A stretch of 64,000 nucleotides of DNA from Rhizobium sp. BK251 (lineage in GTDB: Bacteria; Pseudomonadota; Alphaproteobacteria; Rhizobiales; Rhizobiaceae): contig NZ_SLUQ01000001.1 in NCBI RefSeq assembly GCF_004345245.1, positions 682,001 to 746,000 of the forward strand, in the 5' to 3' direction. Below, piece by piece: positions 37,507-45,716 of this stretch (position 1 is the stretch's first letter; each line of letters opens with the position of its first letter). A program made the position numbers and the translations under genes. The notes under the pieces are model-generated. The model saw only the letters and a program-made list of their open reading frames with translations, had not been told where the DNA came from and searched no databases.

Positions 37507-38011
37507 CGGCATCCCCCTGCTTGGCTCGCCTCAACCGGTCCCGGGCGAGTGGCAAATAAACGGCTTGTTCGCCGGGCGGCACTGGCTTCTGCCCGTTGCG
37601 GGCAGGCCAGCTCATGTCGAGCTTTCGCGGGGAGCCCCGGAACCTGTCGCCCGGACAACCAACGGCGGCGTCCTTCGGCAGGCACGTTTCTCCCCGATCC
37701 CGGCGCCCGCGAATGCGGACCCGAATGCCCTTGACGGGCAAAAGGGAAATTTATGTGGCAGTGCACAAAATTGAAAGAAAATACACGTCACAGATGTAGC
37801 GGCGCGCCTTTTTCTGCATTGCCGCGGCGATCGATCTCACACGCGGCTTCCGGCGCGAGTGACTGTTTCAGGGCCGAAAACGCATCTTTCGATGCAGGCC
37901 CGATTTCAATTAGGTGTTGCTTAAATGCACTTTCCACGCGAGCCGATCCGGCGCAACTTTTCGACGACTCAAGTTTCGGACGGCTTCTTCGAAAATGGGG
38001 GGAGTGCAGCA
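37507..38011. other. Long intergenic region carrying the first 79-bp repeat
   Basis: 505 bp between the divergent acyltransferase and MetA-like genes. Apart from the 79-bp repeat (37721-37799) no gene or known element is seen. The first half includes short GC-rich runs; the last 200 bp before the MetA-like gene is the presumed 5' leader. Confidence 0.5.
37721..37799 (+). repeat. 79-bp direct repeat, copy 1 (candidate shared promoter module)
   Basis: Runs from CCGAATGC to GATGTAG and includes CTTGACGGGCAA and AGAAAATAC. The copy at 38853-38931 has the same length and about 80% identity by eye with no gaps. Both copies have the same orientation and stand upstream of a plus-strand gene. TTGACG may be a -35 element; no convincing -10 is spaced from it. 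This copy lies 212 bases upstream of the MetA-like gene. Confidence 0.75.
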
Positions 38012-38821
38012 ATGACATGGGGTTACGGTCGGTTTATTCTTGTTGCCGCCCTGGCGGCTGGTGGCGGCGGCGCAGCTACGGCTCAGGAGGCGTCCAGCGA
38101 GGACCTTGCCAAGCAACTCTCGAATCCGGTCGCCTCGCTGATCAGCGTTCCCCTGCAGTTCAACTACGACCGCGGATACGGAAGCGAGGACGGCGACAAC
38201 GCCACGCTCAACATCCAGCCCGTCATCCCGTTTTCGCTGAACGAGCAATGGAACCTCATTTCCCGAACGATCCTTCCGGTAACATGGCAGAACGACATCG
38301 CGGGACCGTCGGGAGAGCAGTTCGGACTGGGCGATACGACTCAGAGCTTTTTCCTCTCGCCCGCAAAACTGACCGCGAGCGGCATCATCTGGGGTGTGGG
38401 TCCCGCCTTTCTCCTGCCGACCGGGACGGACAGTTTTCTTGGAAGCGGCAAATGGGGGGCCGGGCCGACAGCTGTCGCGCTCAAGCAGGAGGGCCCCTGG
38501 ACCTACGGCATTCTTGCAAACCACATCTGGTCGTTCGCGGGCCAAAGCAACAGGGAGGATGTCAACGCCACGTTCCTGCAGCCGTTCGTCGCCTATACGA
38601 CGCATGACGCCTGGACATTCACGCTGAATACCGAATCGACATACGACTGGGAGAACAACGACTGGTCCGTGCCGATCGACTTCACGGTCGCCAAGCTCTT
38701 CGAGGTCGACAAGCAGCACATCAGCCTCACCGCGGGCGTTCGCTACTGGGCGGCGTCGCCCGAGAGCGGTCCGGACGGCCTTGGATTTCGCCTCGTCTTG
38801 ACATTCCTCTTCCCGAAGTGA
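38012..38821 (+). CDS. Outer-membrane transporter-like protein, phenol MetA family
   Basis: 269 residues. A signal peptide (GRFILVAALAAGGGGAATAQ) precedes a beta-rich body ending in an aromatic residue-rich strand (FRLVLTFLFPK), as in outer-membrane barrels. Family-like segments are NPVASLISVPLQFNYDRGYG, NIQPVIPFSLNEQWNLISRTILPV and the GLGDTTQSFFLSP motif. Homologues are called transporter or MetA-pathway-of-phenol-degradation proteins; the true substrate is unknown. The ATG at 38012 follows a strong GGGGGGAG; an upstream in-frame ATG at 37925 lacks one. Confidence 0.82.
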   Translation: MTWGYGRFILVAALAAGGGGAATAQEASSEDLAKQLSNPVASLISVPLQFNYDRGYGSEDGDNATLNIQPVIPFSLNEQWNLISRTILPVTWQNDIAGPSGEQFGLGDTTQSFFLSPAKLTASGIIWGVGPAFLLPTGTDSFLGSGKWGAGPTAVALKQEGPWTYGILANHIWSFAGQSNREDVNATFLQPFVAYTTHDAWTFTLNTESTYDWENNDWSVPIDFTVAKLFEVDKQHISLTAGVRYWAASPESGPDGLGFRLVLTFLFPK

Positions 38822-38852
38822 TTGCTCGGGTGGCTTTCGTGGCGGAGGCCGT

Positions 38853-38931
38853 CCGAATGCGCTTGACGGGCAAGTGAGGAATTCATTCGGCACTGCACAA
38901 GACGGGAAGAAAATACGCATCAAAGATGTAG
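38853..38931 (+). repeat. 79-bp direct repeat, copy 2 (candidate shared promoter module)
   Basis: Second copy of the 79-bp element, starting 31 bases after the MetA-like stop and ending 31 bases before the deaminase start. It shares CCGAATGC, CTTGACGGGCAA, TGCACAA, AGAAAATAC and AGATGTAG with copy 1. Differences are spread through the element, which fits an old duplication under some constraint. Confidence 0.75.
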
Positions 38932-38962
38932 AAAAACCACGACAATTCTGAGGGCTCACAAA

Positions 38963-39464
38963 ATGGCAGGCAGCAAACGGTCCTATGACGAGGCACTCCT
39001 GCGGAAGGCCTTCGATGTGGCGCGGCGTTCGCGGGAAGGCGGGGACCACCCGTTTGGTTCACTCCTCGCCGATCGTGATGGCAATGTCTTGCTGGAACAG
39101 CGCAATGGCTACAGTTCGGAAGGTGGCGACCGCACGGCCCACGCGGAGCGGCTTCTCGCCACGCGCGCCGGCAAGGCCTACGGCTTGGATTTTCTTGCCG
39201 AATGCACGATGTACACATCCGCGGAGCCATGCGCCATGCGCCATGTGCTCGGGCGCGATCTATTGGGCAGGCATAGGGCGCGTCGTCTTTGGCCTCTCCG
39301 AGAAAGAGATGAAGCAGCAGATCGGCGCTAGCCAGGAAAATCCGACGCTTGATCTGCCCTGCCACATCGTGTTCGCCGCCGGCCAGCGCCCAACGGAAGT
39401 CGTCGGCCCCATGCTTGCCGACGAGGCGGCAAAACTCCACGAGGAATACTGGTCTCGACGTTAA
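38963..39464 (+). pseudogene. Nucleoside/cytidine deaminase family gene, frameshifted by a 7-bp duplication
   Basis: The first frame gives a CDA-fold deaminase with the zinc/proton-shuttle motif in RTAHAERLLATRAGKAYG and reaches AEPCAM. The frame is then lost. The remaining family sequence (PCAMCSGAIYWAGIGRVVFGL ... LHEEYWSRR) continues in another frame to 39464. The cause is visible: GCCATGC occurs twice in tandem (39226-39232, 39233-39239) followed by GCCATGT; removing one copy restores PCAMC. As read, the product loses the second zinc Cys pair and is probably inactive. Relatives include guanine/tRNA-adenosine-type deaminases. Confidence 0.85.
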
Positions 39465-39531
39465 TGGCCCTTGGGCGATATGGCAGCGGTGGCCAATAGT
39501 GCCTGCATTCAAAAAAATAGGAAAATAATCC

Positions 39532-39560
39532 TTGACGGCGTGACGGTGGTTTGGTAGGGT
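39532..39560 (+). promoter_or_regulatory. Candidate sigma70-type promoter of the GTA cluster
   Basis: TTGACG (39532-39537, preceded by C as in the rhizobial CTTGAC consensus), 17-base spacer, TAGGGT (39555-39560). It lies about 137 bases before the first GTA gene. The -10 is only a partial match. Confidence 0.45.
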
Positions 39561-39696
39561 TCTGGCATGGTCGGAAAGTTGCGGCCGGGCGGTGGCTTGG
39601 TGGGCTTTTCGGGTTGTCCGGCTTGCGGGCTTTTTTGATCGGTGTGGCCGTTGCTGTCCTTTGGGCGGGGCGGCTTTTTTATTGCCGGGGTTTTCC

Positions 39697-40272
39697 ATGG
39701 ATGATTTCGAGATGTTCGATCCGGGGCTCTTCGGGCTCTGGCCGAAGGAGGCCGTCTATGGGGCGGCGCCTGCCCGCGAGGGTTGGAGCGAGGCGCAGAC
39801 GCAGGAGGCGGTGGACGCTTTCTTCCTCGAGACGAAATCCGGGGAGGTCGCGCCGCAGGAAGAGCTGCGCGTGCTGCTCAACGACATGACGCGCGAGATG
39901 CGCGGCCAGTTCGACTATTTCCGTGACCTGAGGGCGGCGGCCGCAAGTCTCGTGGACGATGGCGACGAGGCGGCAGGCAAGCTTGCCCGCGCCGACGTCA
40001 AGGCTGCGACCGATGCCATGTCGCTGATCGTGCGGACGCTCGAGAAGGTGGATGGGCTGCAGCGCCAGCTCGCCCGCGACCGAGAGCTGGAGGTCGAGAG
40101 CCGCGGCGTGGCCGCAGGCTACGACGAGATCAAGGCGCATTTCCTGCAGCTGATCGAGGAGAGGGCCGATGAGCGCGCGCGAACGCTCTTTGAGACATGG
40201 AAGCGCGATGGCGCTCCTCCCGGCACTGCGGGCCGATTGGAAAGTGCCGGAGAGGACGCAGACCCGGGCTGA
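39697..40272 (+). CDS. GTA g1: small terminase-like protein
   Basis: 191 residues, charged and helical: MDDFEMFDPGLFGLWP..., LNDMTREMRGQFDYFRDLRAA, then coiled segments (DVKAATDAMSLIVRTLEKVDGLQRQLARDRELEVE) ending AGEDADPG. Position directly before the large terminase and similar size identify it as the RcGTA g1 counterpart, which recruits DNA to the packaging ATPase. The ATG at 39697 is preceded by CGGGG; a longer frame to 39592 adds a non-conserved hydrophobic leader. First gene of the GTA cluster. Confidence 0.8.
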   Translation: MDDFEMFDPGLFGLWPKEAVYGAAPAREGWSEAQTQEAVDAFFLETKSGEVAPQEELRVLLNDMTREMRGQFDYFRDLRAAAASLVDDGDEAAGKLARADVKAATDAMSLIVRTLEKVDGLQRQLARDRELEVESRGVAAGYDEIKAHFLQLIEERADERARTLFETWKRDGAPPGTAGRLESAGEDADPG

Positions 40273-41866
40273 GCGGCGCCTCGCCAAGTCAACGTCAAGG
40301 AGCGCGGCCAAAGAAATGAAGAAGCACGCGGCGGGGATGGAGGCGATCGTGGACCGGCACTCCCAGACGCGCGCCGCACTCGAGCAAGCGCGCACGAACT
40401 GCATGCGCCTGGGCGGCGCGATTGCGGCCGGGGCAGCGGCGCGGGCGGCGGAAGGAACGGGCAGTGGTGAGGGCGATGAGGCCGAGCCGCTGGCGCCTGA
40501 CGCTGAGGCAGGCGAACCGCCGGCGCGGGATCGGCCGGAGCCGAGGCAATCGGCGCTCGGGCAATCGGCGCTCGGTCAACCGCCGATGCCGGCAATGCCG
40601 GCGGGTGCGACGAGCATCGAGGAGAGGGCGGACGCCCACGGCCTCTGGCCCGATCTCCTCGCGAGCTGGGACATTCGCGGACGCGACGAGCAGAAGCCGC
40701 CGGCAGGCGACTGGCGGACCTGGCTGCTGATCGGCGGACGCGGCTCCGGCAAGACGCGGGCCGGCGCCGAATGGGTGCATGGGCTCGCAAGCAGCAGCGA
40801 ACGCTCCGAGCTGCGCATCGCGCTCGTCGCCGAAACCTTGGGCGATGCCCGTGAGGTGATGATCGACGGCGTTTCCGGCATCTGCCGGATCGCGCGAAAC
40901 AGGCGACCGGAATTCGAGATATCGCGGCGCAGGCTGATCTGGCCGAACGGCGCGGTGGCGCAGATCTTTTCCTCCGAGGACCCGGAGAGCCTGCGCGGAC
41001 CGCAATTCCACTATGCCTGGTGCGACGAGCTCGCCAAATGGAAACACGGCGAGGAGACCTTCGACATGCTGCAGTTCGGCCTGCGGCTCGGAGCCGCGCC
41101 GCGCCAGCTGGTGACGACGACGCCGAGGCCGGTGCCGCTGCTGAAGAGGCTGATGGTTGACCCGGCGACGGCGCTGACGCGGATCAGTACGCTGGAGAAC
41201 AGGAAGAACCTGGCGCCCGGCTTCTTCGATGCGCTCTCGACCCGCTACGGCGGCACGCGGCTGGGGCGACAGGAACTCGACGGCGAGCTGATCGAGGACC
41301 GCGAGGACGGGCTCTGGAAGCGCGAGGCAATCGAGGCGGCGACGATCCGCTTCACCGGCGCGCTGCGGCGCGTCGTGGTGGCGGTCGATCCGCCGGCAAC
41401 GGCCGGTCCGAAATCCTGCTGCGGCATCGTCGTGGCGGGGATCGAGGCCTCGGGCCGCGGCGTGGTGCTGGCGGACTGCTCGGTCGAGGGGGCAAGCCCT
41501 GCCGGCTGGGCGGGCGCTGTCGCCAAGGCCTACCGGCGCTTCGCCGCCGACCGGATCGTCGCCGAGATCAACCAGGGCGGCGACATGGTGAGCGCGATGC
41601 TGCGAAGCATCGACGCCGACCTTCCGGTAACGACGGTGAGGGCGACGAGGGGGAAATTCCTGCGGGCGGAACCCGTGGCGGCACTCTACGAGCAGGGACG
41701 GGTGGCCCATGCGGGCCGCTTCGCCGCGCTCGAGGACCAGATGTGCGATTTCGGCCCCGAAGGGCTGACATCAGGCCGTTCGCCCGACCGGCTGGATGCG
41801 CTGGTCTGGGCGTTGACGGCATTGATGCTGGACGTGAATTCGGAACCAAGAGTGAGGGGCGTATGA
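40169..41866 (+). CDS. GTA g2: large terminase (DNA-packaging ATPase/nuclease) with unusual N-terminal extension
   Basis: 565 residues as the longest frame. The ATPase has Walker A GGRGSGKT at 189-196 (WLLIGGRGSGKTRAGAEWVHG), Walker B-like HYAWCDELAKWKHGEET, and an RNase H-type nuclease with Asp in VVVAVDPPAT and near the end in PDRLDALVWALTALM. It cuts and pumps DNA into capsids. GTA homologues start only ~40 residues before Walker A; here ~150 extra residues are present, Ala/Glu-rich with a 15-bp tandem duplication. The true start may be internal (ATG at 40316 or 40586). As drawn it overlaps g1 by 104 bases. Confidence 0.88.
   Translation: MSARERSLRHGSAMALLPALRADWKVPERTQTRAERRLAKSTSRSAAKEMKKHAAGMEAIVDRHSQTRAALEQARTNCMRLGGAIAAGAAARAAEGTGSGEGDEAEPLAPDAEAGEPPARDRPEPRQSALGQSALGQPPMPAMPAGATSIEERADAHGLWPDLLASWDIRGRDEQKPPAGDWRTWLLIGGRGSGKTRAGAEWVHGLASSSERSELRIALVAETLGDAREVMIDGVSGICRIARNRRPEFEISRRRLIWPNGAVAQIFSSEDPESLRGPQFHYAWCDELAKWKHGEETFDMLQFGLRLGAAPRQLVTTTPRPVPLLKRLMVDPATALTRISTLENRKNLAPGFFDALSTRYGGTRLGRQELDGELIEDREDGLWKREAIEAATIRFTGALRRVVVAVDPPATAGPKSCCGIVVAGIEASGRGVVLADCSVEGASPAGWAGAVAKAYRRFAADRIVAEINQGGDMVSAMLRSIDADLPVTTVRATRGKFLRAEPVAALYEQGRVAHAGRFAALEDQMCDFGPEGLTSGRSPDRLDALVWALTALMLDVNSEPRVRGV
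40546..40575 (+). repeat. 15-bp perfect tandem duplication in the terminase linker
   Basis: GCAATCGGCGCTCGG occurs twice in direct succession (40546-40560, 40561-40575), encoding SALGQ-SALGQ in the linker before the ATPase. The length keeps the frame. It looks like a recent slippage product. Confidence 0.85.
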
Positions 41867-41890
41867 GGCCGCCCCGCCCTGCCTGGGGCC

Positions 41891-42010
41891 TTATTGCTGC
41901 TTGGGCTGCGGCGTCTGCGGGCGAGGGGCGCCCTGGGGGGTGGGGCGCACCTGGCGCCATTCATTTTCGAGGCGATCCAAAACAGGCTGGGGGATCGTTG
42001 GGGTCTGCAT
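41891..42010 (-). CDS. Small proline/glutamine-rich protein, 39 residues
   Basis: Not recognised. The frame on the minus strand begins MQTPTIPQPVLDRLENE, continues with WRQVRP and ends with a PQTPQPKQQ tail. AGAGAGG lies 5 bases before the ATG, a strong SD, which is the main argument that it is real. It lies 24 bases past the terminase stop, opposite in direction to the GTA genes. A short amphipathic helix plus a disordered tail is expected. It may be a small regulatory or adaptor protein, or chance. Confidence 0.5.
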   Translation of the reverse strand: MQTPTIPQPVLDRLENEWRQVRPTPQGAPRPQTPQPKQQ

Positions 42011-42445
42011 ACGGTCCTCTCTTTGCTTGGTGGCTAACTTGGCGACTTGCTAGCGAGGGGATGCTTCCACACCGTAAATGAATTGTAAATCATCGGGTTA
42101 AACACTTTAAACGATTAAATTCGTTTAAAACGATTAACTTCCCGAGGTTTTTTCACGGCAGCGGCAAAAGCCCCCAGATGGGCAGGGGCGGGGAAATCGG
42201 GCTGTGGAAAACCTGGCGACTCAGATGCGCCGAGTATGCGGAAGAGAGCAAACGTCCAGTTGATTTTGGTTGTATTTTTATAATGATGCAATCATTGATA
42301 TAGTGTGCTTAACTCTGCAAGGGCTTTGAAGGGGCCGGGGGCCGATGCGACTTTTCGTTCATCGGTGGCCGTTCGCGCGGGCGGATGATCCGCGCGAACG
42401 GATCGATCCGCCGTGCCTGAAGTGGGGGCCCGAGGGAGAAAATCT
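42011..42445. promoter_or_regulatory. AT-rich regulatory region upstream of the GH19 gene
   Basis: 435 bp without a gene, much more AT-rich than its surroundings. Five TTAA boxes start at 42098, 42107, 42115, 42125 and 42134, about one helical turn apart. AATGAT-GCA-ATCATT (42282-42296) is a perfect inverted repeat just after TATAAT (42279-42284), so it could be an operator on a promoter for the GH19 gene. Confidence 0.5.
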
Positions 42446-43153
42446 ATGGCAAAAATCAATCGCACATTCTTCTTGTCGCATCTCGACGACACGCTCTACA
42501 AGAACGGCCTCAAGCCTTCCCAGGTGAGCGGGCATAACGCGATCCTCGACGAGTGGGAGCGAACCATGGCCGACGAGGACGACCGCTGGCTCGCCTACAT
42601 GCTGGCGACGGTCTATCACGAGACGGATAGGAAGATTCAGCCGATCGAGGAGAACCTGAACTACAGCGCACAGGGGCTGCTGAACACGTTTCGCGATTAT
42701 TTCACGCCGACACAGGCGGTCGCCTACGCGCGCCAGCCCGAAAGGATTGCCAACCGTGCCTATGCCAATCGCCTGGGCAACGGCGACGAGTCCAGCGGCG
42801 ATGGCTGGAAGTTCAGGGGGCGTGGCTTCGTGCAGATCACCGGCCGGACGAACTACAGGAAATACGGGATCGAGAACGATCCGGGGGCGGCCCTCGACCC
42901 GGCAAAGGCCACGCATATCCTCTTCGACGGCATGACGCATGGGCGATTCACCGGCAAGAAGCTTGAGGACTATTTCCACGGCGAGGAAGCCGACTGGGTG
43001 AACGCCCGGAGGATCATCAACCGGCTCGACCGGGCCGAGGATATAGCGCGCTACGCCAAGGCCTATTATGCGGCGCTGAGCTATACGACGACTGTGCCGG
43101 TGCAGGTCCACGCGGTGGTCGCGCAACAGACGGCAGGGGTGGGCGGGCCGTAA
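42446..43153 (+). CDS. GH19 family chitinase / endolysin-type muramidase
   Basis: 235 residues, no signal peptide. The GH19 core is visible: WLAYMLATVYHETDRKIQPIEEN (the catalytic Glu in HETD), the loop YANRLGNGDESSGDGWKFRGRGFVQITGRTNYRKYG, and a second acidic site in the GDE/DGW region. The GH19 enzymes of phages act as endolysins cleaving peptidoglycan; bacterial ones cleave chitin. The setting between GTA terminase and portal, the lack of a signal peptide and the distant holin-like gene favour a lysis role (inference). The start follows GAGGGAG. A promoter-like region stands directly upstream, so it may be independently regulated. Confidence 0.85.
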   Translation: MAKINRTFFLSHLDDTLYKNGLKPSQVSGHNAILDEWERTMADEDDRWLAYMLATVYHETDRKIQPIEENLNYSAQGLLNTFRDYFTPTQAVAYARQPERIANRAYANRLGNGDESSGDGWKFRGRGFVQITGRTNYRKYGIENDPGAALDPAKATHILFDGMTHGRFTGKKLEDYFHGEEADWVNARRIINRLDRAEDIARYAKAYYAALSYTTTVPVQVHAVVAQQTAGVGGP

Positions 43154-43285
43154 CGACGCGGCAGCGGCCCCCTGGGCGGCCTTGTCGCGTTGAACTCTTC
43201 CCGGCGGCATGATATCGCGCGGCAGGAAATGTCACTGCGTTCCTTCCGCGCCGCCGAGCGCGCGGGCGCAGCAGGGAGTTGCCGC

Positions 43286-43594
43286 GTGATCCGCCATATC
43301 GTCTTCTTCACCGTGCCGGACCGTGAAAACCTAGAACGGGTGCGCGCCGGGCTTTCGATCCTGACCGAAATTCCGCATTCGCGGCTCCTGGAAATCGGCA
43401 CCAACGTCAAGACCGACCAGCTCGGCACCGAGGTGGACCTGGTGGTCTACGGCGAGTTCGACGACGAGGCCGCACTTGCCGCCTACAAGGCGCATCCGAA
43501 CTACCAGAAGTCCATCGAACTGGTGCGGCCGCTGCGCGAGATGCGCATCGCCGCCGACTATGACACGACGACCGCCGCGCGGGATCCGATCTAG
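43286..43594 (+). CDS. Dabb family (stress-response A/B barrel) protein
   Basis: 102 residues from GTG at 43286, which follows AGGGAG by 8 bases. Sequence IRHIVFFTVPDRENLERVRAGLSILTEIPHSRLLEIGTNVKTDQ... and VVYGEFDDEAALAAYKAHPNYQKSIELVRPL is a typical dimeric alpha-beta barrel (Dabb) domain. The function is unknown; members include stress-induced proteins and a few cyclases. It is not a standard GTA gene and seems to be a passenger between terminase and portal. Confidence 0.82.
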   Translation: MIRHIVFFTVPDRENLERVRAGLSILTEIPHSRLLEIGTNVKTDQLGTEVDLVVYGEFDDEAALAAYKAHPNYQKSIELVRPLREMRIAADYDTTTAARDPI

Positions 43595-43688
43595 ATCCCG
43601 ATGACCGTGCCGAGGCGCCGGAGCGTGACGGGCCGAGCTGCCCGTCGCGGGCATTGATCTCGAACTGAACAACAGAGGACACAAGAGG

Positions 43689-44861
43689 ATGAAAATCCCT
43701 TTTCGTCTGCCGTGGCGCGGCCCGGCGGAGCGCAGACCCGTGCCCGAAGGTAACATGCCCGAACGCAAGGCGGCCGGCGGTTTCGTGAGCCTGACCGCGG
43801 ACGGGCAGGCCCGGTGGACCGGGCGCTCCTATGCCGCGCTTGCCCGCGAGGGCTTCATGCGCAATCCCGTGGGGCATCGCTGCGTGCGGCTGGTCGCCGA
43901 GGCGGCGGCCTGCGTGCCCTGGCTGATCTACGAGGGCGACCGCGAACTGGCCGGGCACCCGCTGGCCGGGCTGATGCGCCAGCCGAACGGGCGGATGGGT
44001 GGGCCAGATTTCTTCGAGGCGCTCTATGGCCATCTGCTGCTCTCGGGCAATGCCTATGTCGAGCCGCTCGCGATCGGCGGGGAGCTGCGCGAGCTGCACC
44101 TGCTGCGCCCGGACCGGGTGAGCGTCATCGAGGGCCGTGACGGCTGGCCGGAAGCCTATGAATATCGCGTCGGCGGGATGGTGCGGCGTTTCGCGGTGGA
44201 AGCCGAAGGAATGACGCTGCTTCACCTGAAGCTCTTCCATCCGCTCGACGATCACCTCGGCTTCCCGCCGCTTGCCGCGGCCCAGGTCGCACTCGACCTG
44301 CACAATGCGGCGGCGACCTGGAACAAAGCGCTCCTCGACAATTCTGCCAGGCCATCAGGCGCGCTGGTCTACCAGCCGAAGGAGGGCGGCAATCTTTCCG
44401 CCGACCAGTACGAGCGGCTGAAGCACGAGCTCGACGAGGGCTATTCCGGGCCGATGCGCGCGGGACGGCCGCTGCTGCTCGAAGGCGGGCTCGACTGGAA
44501 ATCGATGGGGCTTTCGCCGAAGGACATGGATTTCGTCGAGGCGAGGAACGGCGCGGCGCGCGACATCGCGCTCGCCTTTGGCGTGCCACCGATGCTGCTC
44601 GGCATTCCCGGCGACAATACCTATGCCAACTATCTCGAGGCCAACCGCGCCTTCTATCGCCTGACGGTGCTGCCACTCCTCTCGCGCACCGCTGCGGCGC
44701 TGACGGGCTGGCTTTCCGCGGGGCTCGGCGAAGGTCTGCGGCTGGAGCCGGATCTCGACAAGGCGGCGGGGCTCGCGGCCGAACGAAGCGAGCTCTGGAC
44801 GCGGGTCGGGAACGCCGACTTCCTGACCGACGAGGAGAAGCGGCAGGCCGTGGGCTACTGA
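43689..44861 (+). CDS. GTA g3: portal protein (HK97 family)
   Basis: 390 residues. HK97-type portal: YAALAREGFMRNPVGHRCVRLVAEAAACVPWLIYEG, HPLAGLMRQPNGRMGGPDFFEALYGHLLLSGNAYVEPL, and FVEARNGAARDIALAFGVPPMLLGIPGDNTYANYLEANRAFYRLTVLPLL. Twelve copies form the DNA entry vertex of the capsid and dock the terminase. Length is normal for GTA portals. It restarts the canonical GTA gene order after the GH19/Dabb passengers. Confidence 0.94.
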   Translation: MKIPFRLPWRGPAERRPVPEGNMPERKAAGGFVSLTADGQARWTGRSYAALAREGFMRNPVGHRCVRLVAEAAACVPWLIYEGDRELAGHPLAGLMRQPNGRMGGPDFFEALYGHLLLSGNAYVEPLAIGGELRELHLLRPDRVSVIEGRDGWPEAYEYRVGGMVRRFAVEAEGMTLLHLKLFHPLDDHLGFPPLAAAQVALDLHNAAATWNKALLDNSARPSGALVYQPKEGGNLSADQYERLKHELDEGYSGPMRAGRPLLLEGGLDWKSMGLSPKDMDFVEARNGAARDIALAFGVPPMLLGIPGDNTYANYLEANRAFYRLTVLPLLSRTAAALTGWLSAGLGEGLRLEPDLDKAAGLAAERSELWTRVGNADFLTDEEKRQAVGY

Positions 44862-44880
44862 GGGCGAGCGAATGGGACGC

Positions 44881-45171
44881 TCAGGTTTCCCGGACGTCGC
44901 GGCCCTTGACCGCCTTCATACCCCTCCAGGGAGAGGTCGCGAGATAGCCGACGATTTCGAGGAGAGCGCCGACGAGGATGAGCTCGATGCCGACGAAGCG
45001 CGTTCCAGCCTGCAACTCGTCGGGGGAGACGATCATCTCCTGCCGCTGGGGTGCATAGTCGAGCGGATAGTAGAACTCGTTCAGCAGTTGCGCGCCGATC
45101 GCGAGGACGCCGAGGACGACCAGCATGAGGCCGGTCATCATGATCAGGGCCTGCGGCCAGCGCTCCTTCAT
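44881..45171 (-). CDS. Small two-helix membrane protein
   Basis: 96 residues, not recognised. Two membrane helices: ALIMMTGLMLVVLGVLAIGAQLL (about 8-30) and FVGIELILVGALLEIVGYLAT (about 58-79), separated by a polar loop with YYPLDYAPQRQEMI. The C-terminus is basic. It is transcribed against the GTA genes, ending 20 bases after the portal stop, so it is not part of the GTA transcript. Confidence 0.65.
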   Translation of the reverse strand: MKERWPQALIMMTGLMLVVLGVLAIGAQLLNEFYYPLDYAPQRQEMIVSPDELQAGTRFVGIELILVGALLEIVGYLATSPWRGMKAVKGRDVRET

Positions 45172-45395
45172 GCCGGCTCCTCCTGCCTATGAGTTCTTTG
45201 GAATATAGCATCGGGCCGCTGCCCGCGCCATGCGGGTAGTCCCAAGGATTTCAAATGCCTGTGGTGGCGGCCGGATTCAATCTCCGAGAGGCTGGACCTG
45301 TTTTCGCGGGAAACCGGTGCAAGCGATTCATTTGACTCACGGAACAAGGCCCTCGGGCGAGCAGCGCCAGCGGCAAGGGAAGGGAGGCGTCAACA

Positions 45396-45716
45396 ATGGC
45401 TGATTTCACGAACGATGCCGGCTTCTGGGTGACCAGGGCGATCGGGGCGTCTGCGGGCGCGGCCGTGTCGCTGATCTATCTCCTGCCGAAGAGCAGGCGG
45501 GAGGCGGCAAGCCGCTTTCTGACCGGGCTCTCCTGCGGGATCATCTTCGGCAGCCCGACCGGAATATGGATGGCCGAGCGGCTGGGGCTCGCCGACACGC
45601 TCTCGGTTTCCGAGGTGATGCTGTCCGGCTCTGCCGCGGCAAGCCTCGGCGCCTGGTGGGTGCTCGGCATCCTCTCCCGGCTCGCCAACCGCTATGGCAC
45701 CCGGCCGGGACGCTAG
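45396..45716 (+). CDS. GTA g3.5 position: DUF6107 family membrane protein
   Basis: 106 residues. Begins MADFTNDAGFWVTRAIGASAGAAVSLIYLLPKSRREA; three hydrophobic segments are likely (AGAAVSLIYLLP, FLTGLSCGIIFGSPTGIWMAE, VMLSGSAAASLGAWWVLGIL). DUF6107 genes are found between portal and prohead protease in Rhizobiales GTA clusters, the place of g3.5 in Rhodobacter. The function is unknown. Its stop codon lies inside the RIME-like repeat. Confidence 0.8.
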   Translation: MADFTNDAGFWVTRAIGASAGAAVSLIYLLPKSRREAASRFLTGLSCGIIFGSPTGIWMAERLGLADTLSVSEVMLSGSAAASLGAWWVLGILSRLANRYGTRPGR

